A DNA stretch of 64,000 nucleotides from Pocillopora verrucosa (lineage: Eukaryota; Cnidaria; Anthozoa; Scleractinia; Pocilloporidae), in assembly GCF_036669915.1 (NCBI RefSeq), contig NC_089320.1:9487233-9551232 (forward strand), read 5' to 3'. Shown one piece after another: positions 25,645 through 37,226 of this stretch. The notes beneath the pieces were generated by a model, which worked only from the letters and a program-made list of their open reading frames with translations, did not search any database and was not told the origin of the DNA. Every line of letters begins with the position of its first letter. The first letter of the stretch is position 1. Both the position numbers and the translations under genes were made by a program.

Positions 25645-28600
25645 TCATTCTTCATAATAGACAGCTAGAATTGCCGAACAGGTTCCAATAATTCTTCCTT
25701 GGAGCTGACGAATATTCTCAATGCTTCTTGCACTGTATTTTCGCTGATCTCTAACAACGCACGTGACTTCTTGACGTAGCTGCTGAATCAAAGTACCCAG
25801 CTCTTCTGTGAAGGGAACTTCAGCGTCCTTCAGCTTGTCAATTCGTTTATTAAAGTCACTTTTCCTACTGCTCAAGGCAATGCGCTGTTTGGCTGTTGAA
25901 AGACAATAGCATAGAAATTCAGTACACCCGATTGATGGATACCGCCACTTTATTACAAGAAAGCTTCACTGCTGGGGGAAATTAAAATTGATTCATCAAA
26001 AATAAACTTTAAAATCAAATTTTGTTTGCATAAAAGGAAATGAAATACATGTTATAGGAAAGAATCACACATATATGCCATTTTGAAACTGGAATTTAGT
26101 GAGGGCCGCCACTGGCGGCGATTGTGACGCTATACGGATGCTACAGATATCTGTACGATCCCCTGGGACTTTGGCAAAGAAAAGAGCTGTTTCTTGGTGA
26201 TAACAGTGCCAACCATATGACGTCACGCAAGCCAAAACGACAGCCAATGGGAAACTCAAGGATCTGTGTAACATGTAATTCTTTCCAATTTCTTACACAT
26301 TTTGGTTGTTGTTTCCCATTTGTTCTCACAGAACTTCATACTAGAGAAATTTTCATCAGTTTCACAACAAATTGCTTCACTAATGGAGGCCCCTGTTAAC
26401 AGTGGAGAAGGGTAGATGTAGGGAGGAAAGGGAGGGAAGGGAGGGAAGGGAGGAAGAAAGTAGAAAACTCACCCAGCAACTGCTTGATAGCCCGTATGTA
26501 TGGGACACCTAAATTGGTTCTGTTAACCGCGCGTAAATCCTCGGTCCAGTCATTGACTATCTGCAATACGGACTGCAGTTCAGACCTCTGTTGCTCCATT
26601 GTCTTCAACATCCCATTTAAATCATCTATTCTCTTCCGCAGAGCCTGTTGGTTACTGAAGATTTTCTTGACAGGTATGCGCTTTTGTTCATCACCGCTGG
26701 AACCTTCGTTGTCGCTGAGCCCACTATCTGACGACAGTGACATCTTTTTATCTGATATAATGGCAAGATGAAACATATTTATTGTCAAAATTTTTTTAAA
26801 GAAATTAAAACGACTACAATGTCTGAGAAAGTGTATTTCTCATCTACATCGGTAACTAGGACAACAAAGTACAGAGTACGTGCAGACAATTGGACGCATT
26901 CAACAGGACAAAAGTAAACACGTGAACACATACATTACCACCAAGGTTTACTGCACGAACATTTTAAGATTACAAACAAACGGACTCCATCAAGCTTGAA
27001 TAACTGTAAAAGAAACTTGCAGGGTGGTCAGAGGGATGAAGATCACAGTAACAAATTAGTCAAAGGAGGGTACAGCCCTTAAATCGGTATACAATCCTAT
27101 TAATTATACTTATACAGGTTTTCATTATACCAGTTCGTAAGAAAAGTCATTTAATTGTTTCAATGGATCAGCCATTGACTTAAAGAGTAAGATAAAGTCT
27201 TGTAAAGACGAACCTTTTGTTTACATAGCTGAATTATCTTCTTATTATGGTAATGTTCCTCAGAGCATGGCTAAGTGAGGAAGGAGGTTTGACGAAACTA
27301 CTTTATTCACTGCATCCTTACTTCTTGGTTCGCCATTTTGCAATCAGAGTATATTTTGTATATTGTCTTTGGCTAAAGAAGTCACAGATGTATCTCCCAC
27401 CTCAAAAATCAATAAATCACCCTCCTAATTAGAGTTCTTATCTAACATGAAAGCTTTATTAAAGCTTTTCACAAGGAATTGCAGACATACCTTTCTGTGA
27501 CATAGCTTTGTTTTTCTTCGGCATCGCTGCGGCGCACCTTACTCCTGCAGCCGAAGATTTAGAGTTACCGGGATATTTTAAAATACCTTTCCTTATAGGA
27601 GACTGATACTTAGACGTGGCGCTGCGTTGATCCTTTATGATTATGTCCCCAAACAATTCCGGGACCTTATTTCGACGGGCCTGTCGTGGAGTTGGTTTAA
27701 CGGAGAGTGCCCTGGAATGCTGAACTCTTTGAGGAAAAAACTGTCTTTGAAACCCTTTGGAGGGTACAATAGAAGGAAATTTCTCAGGGTAACTGTTACA
27801 GCTGTTCTTCTTTTGCTTCATCTCGTCTGGCACTCGTTGAGAATTTCGAGTCAATGATGTTTTGATTCGATCGTTTCGTGTCAGATGCGACTTAAGGTTT
27901 ATGGGATTTAAAGTCATCCGGTAACTATTGGCAATCTTATCCAGACTGACGGAATTTGGTTTTAGTTCTGTAGTTGACTGCTCAGTATTTGTTCTTAAAG
28001 TCTGGTTCGCAATGGCTGGTTCAAAGTCTTGCTCGATGCCGCTCTCTTCTTTGTCCTCTGTAGATGTTGAACTGTCACACCGTTCAGATTCGTCTAAAAC
28101 AGAGAGTTCATCCTTGATACACTCACTGTCTTTCGTCTCGCTACGACACATGAAATAAAATGAAACATAAGCATACTTACCACGAGCAGAGCAGGTTAGT
28201 TTTAAAATGAACAGGCTTTTGCTGTAGAGTCTTTCAGCTATTTTCTTTGAAATTCAATTAGAATAGTATCAAATAAAACAAGAAAGGGTGGAAAACTACA
28301 GACCGCTGAAATACACCTGTTAATTTGCTTTTGATCTCGCTTTTCCTTTTGCATTTGAACCAATCATGTTGCTTGGTGAAAGCTTAACACAGCACCTATC
28401 ATGTGTAAAAGAACTGACGTGGCCATACCTCTCTGTATCAGAAAGCGTCGAAGATTCCAACACTAAACACAATTCGGATATTTCGTGCTTCTTTTCCAAA
28501 GTTCTCTCCTCGGCTCTGTCGTCAAGTTTACCGACTGAGTCAGGGACATTTGGTTCAATGTAATTGCCCTCATATGATTCTCTAATCGCTTTTACGTCTG

Positions 28601-28837
28601 ACGTAGATTTCAAAATACACGACATCGGCTGGTTTGCTTTCATGACTGGTTGAGCGGCTTCAAGTTCCTGAAGCAAGAGATGAACATGAGTGTCTTCCAG
28701 GATTGCGTAGTTTACAATATGTAAATGTGTAAACTGACCTGAAGCTGAGAGTTTGGGTCAACATTTTCTTTCTGAGATTCGGCGTTGTCATCGTCTTCCT
28801 GTTTTGATTTGCGAAAGCTGAACAACCTCCGGAGCAT
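25645..28837 (-). CDS. Unrecognised 504-residue protein with KEN box and C-terminal helical domain (5 exons)
   Basis: I do not recognise this protein. Exons: 28837-28739, 28667-28429, 28140-27491, 26751-26473, 25892-25645. All donors (GTCAGT, GTATGG, GTATGT, GTGAGT) and acceptors are consensus-like, phases agree, and the total is 1,515 bp. The N-terminus is basic (MLRRLFSFRKSK), then an acidic stretch with KENVDP, a KEN-box degron pattern. The long low-complexity middle includes VKPTPRQARR and SPIRKGILKYPG, the latter combining a CDK-type SPxRK site with KGILK, the PP1-docking form known from inhibitor-2. Exon 4 starts with an acidic Ser-rich segment (SLSSDSGLSDNEGSSGDE). The last ~150 residues are helical (ALRKRIDDLNGMLKTMEQQR, then VPYIRAIKQLL). 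The final ~93 residues are homologous to the protein at 33783-34328. An unspliced exon 3 would end at a stop at 27459. The ATG at 28837 is the first in the exon's open frame. Confidence 0.8.
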
Positions 28838-31800
28838 ATTTTCGCGAATAAATGCGTCCAGGACGAGGTAAACTGTTTAAGGGAAGAAATCATAACTAAG
28901 TTCAGCTTATAGTTATAAAAAAAATGGTAAAAGAAAATGTTTCTAAACACTAAAAGACGGAAACTGAATTGGAAAAAGAGAATATACAAGTTTACAAGCT
29001 ACTGATGGATAGGCGATCCATTTCTAAACTAAATAAATACCAACAAAGAGAAACCAATAATGCTGGTTTTGGTCATTTGTAAGAAATAAAAGTCCCCGGT
29101 GAGGAAGGTGTTCAACAGCTGTCCCGCTATCACGCGTCGCTTGTGAAATCGTGCAAGCGTGTAACAGGTGTTACAACTAATCACGTGTGTCTATCAAGGG
29201 CAGACTCAGTGAGTAGAACTTCAGTATAAAACTAAGGTGTAAACAACGCTGTAATTGATATTAAAAATTATGTAGGATTAATATGAAAGAAACAAAGAAA
29301 CGGCTGGAAAATGTATTAAACTGTAGTTTGTTTAGAAGAGTGATTACGAGCGAAAACGAACTTGCAGCAGGCGGTACTAAAATTATTGACATAATGAGGC
29401 AATAAGAATACCTGTTGGATTTGTATCCTCGTTACCTTGCTGTAGAAATATAAATACCTTTCTACCTCAGTTAAGACGAGTTCCTTGCTGTACTTTACTT
29501 TACTCGTGTGGGAATTCTTAAGAAGCCGCAAATTTTGTGACAAATTGCTCCCCTTACCACTTGTTTGTAAATAGCGGGTTAACGTGGGTGGAGTTTATCT
29601 TATTGTCAACCGCCTGATAACAAACACCTTACATCATATATTCTTTTAATTTGGTGGGTTAGGGAAATGAGGTTTAGGGCGGGATTTCTCTCACCGTTCA
29701 ATTTATCAACAATGATTTTAAAGATGGTGATAACGCTGCAATAATGCTCTGAACTTTGAGAGTCTTTTGCCCTTCGCCACTGGTAGACGCTTATGAACTA
29801 GGAACTTAGACGGACGCAAAATTTTACCCACCAGCGGAAATTTTCTTTTGCTTTTTGTACAAAAAGAATTTGTCATAACTTATAGTAAAAAACTTGATTG
29901 AAAACCAAGAGATAGGAATATTACCGAGAAATGCAGATACAGTTTATAGAAAAGTATTCATTTTCCCGCCCGATGCGGGTGATGTTCCCCAAACCTTACT
30001 CTATGAATTGAAAGTAATGACAAGGCATAAGAGCAGGTTGTAATATTAACTCAGTGACAATTCCTATTTGTTTCGCTCGAATTAAAACCATTTTTATTCA
30101 AACCTATCTGAGTTTGGTCTGCCCAATGACGAAGAAAATACAATGCCATGGTATATTTGAATCGAGACATTATGTTATGAGAGGGTGAATAAACACGAAA
30201 CTTAAAGAACTTTAAATTTTGACATTTCTCTCAAATTCCTTTCCTGGTGTTTTCTTAGACAAATTACATTGTTAACACGGACACAACCAAAGTTAAGAAA
30301 GCAGTTAATATATCTCTCTGACTTACCTCCACGATTACGCTTCTTGTCCGCTGACTGTGATGATACCTTTACTAACGACATAATCAGCACAAGAAGTTGT
30401 TATATCAACTCAGTGTTTAAAAATTCATGGAAACAACCAGCCTTGGAAGGATTCCACACGAACTCTTAAAATATCGATCAACCGCCTAATGAACTACCTC
30501 TTGCTACAGATCAGGTATATGAGGTGCAGCCGCAATCGCGAGGAGTTTGACAATTTAAGGCCCACCGTTTCCGCTTAATCAGCCGAGTTGTGATAAATAT
30601 CTCACGCACTTGATTTGCCACAAAAAACTGACTTCTCCTGGGCGTTAACAGAGCTAAAGAGACAACCACGCCTTGGACGATAAGGTCACTCGAAAATTTT
30701 CCTCACCTGAAAAGCAAACAGTTCCTTAATCTACACGCAAATGTTTACAGAACTTATGACGAGGTCTTAGGAGCAAATAAAGCTGAGAGACATCAGTTCA
30801 TTGCGCTAAACTCGTATTTGAAAGTACCTCGACTTATGCTGTACCACGAAAATTGTGATTTTTCATCTCAGCATTTTGAATAGAGATACGAAAAGGTGGC
30901 AAGAGTAAATTGAGTCACTTCACGTACCTTATACTGTGAGCTCTGTAAGACGCCAGGGGGCTTAAAGGGATTATCACACAACACAACAGAAACTGTCATA
31001 ACTCTGGACGACTCAAACACGCAACAACAGGGTGGAACCACGCCGTCTTTATTTCTAATCTCAGAGTGGTAGAATGGTACTCAATTTTTTTAAATTTCGA
31101 GGCTGACAAAGGCTTGATTCAGAAAACGACAATTGTAGAAGGAAATGATACCTCAATTTTATGAATCTTAAGGGACGTTTGGCAAATAAAGCATTCTGTC
31201 GTTAGGATTACTATTAACAGAGAAGCAATGTCCGAAAGATAAAGTCGTTAGCTCTAAATCTATGAAAACGCATCCTATTCTAAAAATTGTACATTGACGT
31301 TGGTCTATATCATTGTTTGTCGTGTAAGGACCCAGCTCAGCCTACTGGAAGTAGAATACTCAACACGGTAAACAATTCCCTCTCAAAAGTACTCTAACGT
31401 GCACTAATAAGTTAGTGAAATAATAACTCTGACCGTGATTGGCGATTTTAAAGCACCTATGGGAAAAAAGTTAGGGAGCCTGATGTCTCTTAACTCATTA
31501 TAATTGCATTACGTTTTTAATGGAGCCGTAATATTGCCGTGAAAAATAATAAGGATGAAAGTTCTGTCATGATTGGCTATTGTTAGCCTGTGAGCATTGG
31601 TGCTGCGCAGAAGCGCGCGAGATTCGAGCAGACGAGTGAAGCGAGCGAGGGATAAGTCTTTAAGGAGTCTGGCACTAAATACAGAAAGACTGGGTTGTAT
31701 GAACATAAGTATTTCAATGTGGGAATAAGTTACCAGCGATGATGAGTTCGGAAGTGCGAACATAATCTTTCCCCAGTCTTTTTTTTTTTAAGATTGTTGT

Positions 31801-33782
31801 TTATTCCATAATCTCTTGACAACCTTTGAAAAAAATGGGCGATTATTTTCGTAGAATATCGTTCAGCCCTTTGTTATCTAAGGTTGCTAAGTGTCATGGT
31901 AAACAAAAAAGAAATAAAAGGTCAGCATACTTTAAACAAGACAAAAAAAAATGGAATCTCATCTAATTGATATACGTGGAATAACTTACATCAGTGCCTC
32001 ATGTTTTGGAAAGAGTTGAACGGGATATAATAACGATAGCGATATGCTGAGAGCGCTAGAACATTCACGAGAACCCGCACATTAAGGCTCAATTTAAGCC
32101 TAACCTGATCCGGCTTTGATTCAATAAACAACCATTCAACGAGCTAACTACTTGAGTCTAACAGGATTAGACCTGCTGGTAGGTCATTGAGATATGTTCT
32201 GTTCACTTCAGTGATCCTATTCGCAGGATGTGAACGAGAATTTTTCCTCCTTCCGTAAAGAGTAGCCCTCTGGCATTCACAGAAAAGTAAATTCAAGACG
32301 TGTCAAATAGTTCTTCTCATATTTGTAGAGTGCCTTGCCAGATAATCAAAATATCTCTTTAGCACAAAGTACACTATCAACCACAACTTCAAGACTTACG
32401 AAAATCCATTACCAAGCGTCATATTTGATTTCACATATTTTGGTCTTTAGGGACGAGATAAGGAAGAAGATACCGGAGACTTTTCACGATACTGTTCAAC
32501 AGAAGGATTTTTAAACTTCGTCTTAATTCTAAATTTTTGTAATTGTCAGGATAGCCTGCATGGTATCCGCCCGTTCTTGAGAATTGTTTTGTACGTTTTC
32601 ACTCTATCATCAGACAGATTTGTTGTTATTGCGGTCATGGTGGGGGTTATTTTGAGGCCTCTAGGTGTTCTCTTGTTATGACGACCGACATACCATAAAC
32701 AACATACCAATACTTTGTGGTAAAATGCAAAACAAGCTGAAAGTGACAAAGCGATTTTTCCGTCGATCGAAACACAATTGGAAAATTGCTTGTTCGAAAT
32801 TATCTTTATCCTGAAATCTCTTTCAGGCTGTGATCATAGTCAACGTTGTGGTAACAGCCTTACGAAAGCAGATAATCATCATGTCTTCATTTACAATGCC
32901 TGTTCTGTTAAGACGGAGATCGAACGTCATCTTTTAAGCTTGATGATGGCGAAATAAACAGGAAAGATCAGTAACAAATAGCACGGGGAGTTTAAGTCTG
33001 ATTCAGTTGCCTACTTTCATAAGCAGAAGAACAGGTGTTGCTCTTAGTTTCCAGATTGGACTCCTACCATGAAAACCAACGATAAACGTTTTTAGAGAAT
33101 TTCATACCGTTGCCATGGTTGGAAAGTTTCTTTCTGAGTTGCTCAGTGGACCATAAAACGGATCAGTGGCTCTTTTTTTCGTGACTATGTTTATTTACGC
33201 TATAATCGAAAAATGTAAATGATAATTTTGCTATCATGACAATGCGTTAGTAGAGGGATTTTTAAATCTTTTCGGTTGACAGAAAGATACAGTTAGCTTT
33301 ATTTTTGAATTGCCTATGAAAAACCACAATTTTTCAGATTGATTTTGCCGCAAAACAAGAGTCTAGGTCGCTGATCTTTACTGCTCTATCAAAAGTAGGC
33401 TGTAGTTTCAGTTGTACTGTTGAAGTCAAATATTTCTGCAGTGACTGAAGGCACTCATCCTAGTTGTCAAATACGTCACTGCAGGTGACTGTGAATGAAC
33501 AGGTGGTACCGCACAGTAAACAAACAATCTCAACCGAAGATAGTCATCTATGCATCTAACAGTTAATTGGGAATAAACTAAGCTTAGCTGGCACTTCCAC
33601 AAGGCACTTAAATGAAAATCAAAAATTAACTGAAACGATAGTAAACCGGCCCTGCAGTTTTCATCTAAGTTATTGACCCACAACTGACCTACGAATTTAC
33701 AATTAATCAGTTTTAATTGTGGGGACAAATAGACGCTGTACTGACTGTTTTATCAAAGTCTGAGATAAGTAGAATTATCCGG
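28838..33782. other. Intergenic region between the two tandem paralogues
   Basis: Nearly 5 kb without a convincing complete gene. It contains one plausible isolated first exon (30381-30327, separate entry). The other open frames are short, lack splice context and have no protein character. No strong repeat was identified. Confidence 0.45.
30327..30381 (-). CDS. Possible alternative first exon
   Basis: An ATG at 30381 opens 18 codons rich in Ser, Lys and Arg (MSLVKVSSQSADKKRNRG), followed by a perfect GTAAGT donor at 30326-30321. The exon ends one base into a codon. Exon 4 of the 504-aa gene (acceptor at 26752) begins with two bases completing a codon, so splicing to it would be in frame and yield a shorter isoform starting in the acidic segment. 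Inference only. Confidence 0.3.
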
Positions 33783-34328
33783 TTATATTTCCCGGTATTC
33801 CAAGTATAAGACAGTCTCTAGTGTTCCTATCAGCTCTCCAAGACATTGCGTGATGTCCTCTATTCTAGCAATGTAATCACTTTCGTCACTCGCAATGGAA
33901 TTGACAAGATTTTGTAGATTTTTGGCGCAGTCCGTGATTTTCTCATGTCCTGATACACTGGAGTCACAGAGGCGCTGTAATGTTCTGTTAAACATGCCGT
34001 GTTCGTTGTTAAGCTGGGGCCTTATCTTACCGCAAAGTTCGCGCACTGGTCGAATGCATGGCACCTCAGGACCGTAACGGTCCACTCGTCCGAACGCCTC
34101 ACTGAGTTTCTTAACAGCGTGACAAATGGCCTCTAAATCTCTTTTTTCACCTTGTTTCATGACACTCGGATCTTCACTTTCTGATTTTGCTCTTTTTCTA
34201 CAATTTCTGTTTCCACGCGCGTTGCTTCTTTCTTGAATTTCCATTGCTACTTTGTTGACATTTTCAAGACTCTTCCATGTTCGACGCAAACTGCTCCATT
34301 GTGGGCGAGCGTCCTGTTTACAGCTCAT
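33783..34328 (-). CDS. Unrecognised 181-residue helical protein, paralogue of the 504-aa neighbour
   Basis: A single uninterrupted frame starts at ATG 34328 (context GCAATGA) and stops at 33785-33783. The N-terminus is basic (SLRRTWKSLENVN, GNRNCRKRAKSESEDPS). From VPCIRPVRELC to the stop, about 93 residues align with the last 93 of the 504-aa protein with at most one single-residue gap. Shared positions include VPxIR, FN, YxAR, IExI, GxxIGT and the terminal Y-x-E pattern. Only the helical domain is shared; the KEN, SPIRK and KGILK region is absent. Same strand and adjacency point to tandem duplication, with loss of introns or capture of one exon. Function unknown. Confidence 0.7.
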   Translation of the reverse strand: MSCKQDARPQWSSLRRTWKSLENVNKVAMEIQERSNARGNRNCRKRAKSESEDPSVMKQGEKRDLEAICHAVKKLSEAFGRVDRYGPEVPCIRPVRELCGKIRPQLNNEHGMFNRTLQRLCDSSVSGHEKITDCAKNLQNLVNSIASDESDYIARIEDITQCLGELIGTLETVLYLEYREI

Positions 34329-37226
34329 TGCAAGCAAATTTGGCTTTTTTTCAAAATTATCAGGGCGTGGAGTCCGTTAACCAAGTTTGGATGTACGGTT
34401 TAAAGTAAGGTGAATCAAGGATATACAATTTTGTTAAATATAGATCCTGACCTCATGCCACCTGATCTTACTGGGTAATGCCTCCCAAACGAACGAAAAC
34501 AGAGCGAACATTGCACGAACGGCCAACGATCATTTACAATCTACACTTCGGCAGTGATCGACCAATCTCGTTCTCAGGCCTCCCCTCCTCCTCCAAAGTA
34601 ATTGGGGAGAAAAAGGGTTGAAAATGAGGCTGTTTGAGCAGCTGCAGCTGCACAAATGCTTAAGTGACCAAACTTGAGGTCAAGATGGCTGATATTGCAT
34701 ATTGGCTGAGTTCCTTTTTTTTCTTTGTTTGCGTTTTTATGGACCGAGATGATGTTGTGGTCGATAAAAAATTACGGACTTTATAAGTCCGCTCTCAAGC
34801 AATTTATTTACCTACGTGGGATCAAAGCAGGCAATCCCGAGCGGGCAAGATCGGCTCGGGTAGCCAATCAGAACACAAGATTCGCTTCATATTTACCCCG
34901 GGCACTGCCAGCGATGTAATTAAGTGGTACCGCCCAACCAAAATCAATGCACATATATAAAAGATCATTCGGATGATTAGCGTGGGCCATGACGGGAAAT
35001 TTTTTTAGTATTTTTTAGTATTTCAGAGGTCTTTGGAGAAAGTCTTGCGTATCACTGTTTTGGAACGATGCCTTTTCCGATGATTGTCATTTCACTCTTT
35101 GAAATTCATATGGTGCTTAATAGTTTCCGACAGTTTTCACGAGGTGGAAAGCAGTATAGCTGAAATGGTTCCCAAGAGAGTAATTTTTGTTCTTGAATGC
35201 TTTGTATGTCGGCTTAACGCTCTAAATAAAGGCGTCGGTCTTTCGGATGGCTTACCACATCCTGTTGACCCAGCTGATGACCCTGTGTTGTTTGTGAATA
35301 ATTTTGTAACAAAAGCCTAATTCTTTGCACTTCCTTTACGAAGAAATTAAACACAGGATTATTTTTAACATACCATTTAAAAGGATGGTAACTAGATCTG
35401 TGCACGTACCAACAACCCGGAAATTGTCTATATTCTGTAAAATGCCCAGATTTTTGCTCAAATTGTAATTTTCCTTTAAGTAGAGATTCTTCGTCCCTAC
35501 GTAGTTACATTCTTCTAATTACTTGGTCAATATGAATTCAGAGGAAGTAGGCCAAAAATAGTCTACAATCAAAGCTCACCCCTGTCTGAGCATAACAGGA
35601 ATTAAGTCAGTGTCACGGCTTGTAAATTTTTTCTTCCGTAATGATCTGTCAATCGATATTAATACCCCTTCTGAGTTTCCGCAAGGTTTGATACTACTTC
35701 CTGTCAACCTGAATTTGGTAATATTCCAAATTGCATGTTTCCGACCTCCATTACGAACACACAGATTGTTCTTGGAAAACAATCCTTATAACCTCGAAAT
35801 TTGAACAAAGTTGTTTACTGCCGTTTTAATAGATTAAAAACAATTGGAACCACAAAAATGTCTTTAAAATTTGTCGAATTTTATTGCTTATAACGTAACA
35901 CTGCATTTAACGCAAAGTATAAGTGGGACATATTCCAATAGAATATTGTTATAAATATACTAACTATTTAACTCCCCATATCTAAACATAATAAATAAAT
36001 GAAATCACTCAATTTAATTAGCAACTAAAAGAGGTGAAGCCTTGCTAGAAACAGAACAATAAGTTACTGCTGTGATAAGAGCATATCTTGATAAAGAACT
36101 TCAATATTTCAGGTAGCAAACAAAGTCCATCTGAATTCAAGGAGACAAAATTTACAATAATTTATTAATATGAACTTTATTGCTCTCAGGGAGTCAGACA
36201 AACTAAAGATAAAAGATAAAAATATCAAAATCAATTAACCACTGTTTATATCAACTAAAACTGTTAATTATAAGTTAAACAGACCAACCTAAAGAGTCAA
36301 ATTCCTGTCAATAATAATGATGGCAAAATTATCCTTTAAATTCAATTTGTAGTGGTGCTTAGTTAAACCTAAGCAAAATTAGTGCAAATAAATATTTAGG
36401 TCACTTCTTTCTTGTATTTTTACATTCTTTAGTCACTCCCTACAATTTGGGTAGTGAAGTATAATTCTCCATAAATAAATTAAATTTTTGCAACTAAATT
36501 TGACTCTTTAGATGTCTTTAAGGGTGTTATACATAATAGTGCAAATGTAATTAAAATTCTGTGATATGCGAGGGATGGCCTCACCAATAAATAAGTTTAT
36601 ATTCGAAGAAAAGTTTAGCTGCTATTTACACTAGTATGAGCTGTTTCAAATCCCTGTAAAAGTTATTTCTTTGAAAAAAGGAGCATCTTTAACTGGTGGC
36701 AATGAGTTTTCTCATAACAGTAATTAAGAAACTCTGTGCCAAATATTTCAACCTTTGAAGATTCTTTTTTTAAAAAAGAAAGTCTAAAAAATTAAGACTG
36801 TTTTATCTTTTATGCATGAGTAGGTATAGTCTTTGATTTGAAAACATATTTCTATTTCACTTTCTGTATCATAAAAGATCATCCTACACTTGGAATAAAA
36901 CACACCTACTGCACAAACAATAGTTGCCTTTGCTGGTTTTAAAATTCCCAAACAATTGTATAGTCTTGTGAAAATAATTAAATTACCCTGGAAAATCACC
37001 TAGGGGAAAAAACCTTATCAAATATAATCAACCCTAATCTAAAGAATGATTTTATGGCTTTTCTTTCACATGAAAAAGGATGAAAACTAGCTCGGAAGAA
37101 TTTGTTATCTTAACAAGTTTGATTAGGTTCTTGATCGTTAGCAGAGGAATGGTTCAAGATGCACCATTTAACACTGAAAAGGACAGCCACAATTTATGCT
37201 TTTTTTAAATTCCATGAAGCTGATTG
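34329..37226. other. Intergenic region, includes probable SPSB 3' UTR
   Basis: No coding exon recognised. The part from 35.8 to 37.2 kb is very AT-rich and should hold the SPSB 3' untranslated region. Several minus-strand AATAAA hexamers (for example at about 36162 and 36177) are possible signals and cannot be ranked. Confidence 0.45.

Noticed and set aside
26065..26399. Overlapping frames between exons 4 and 5 of the 504-aa gene
   Set aside because: They lie wholly in the intron that joins exons 4 and 5 in frame; no family resemblance.
34820..34920. GC-richer patch resembling a dispersed repeat or promoter
   Set aside because: No inverted ends, no second copy in the window and no adjacent plus-strand gene; nothing to support a call.
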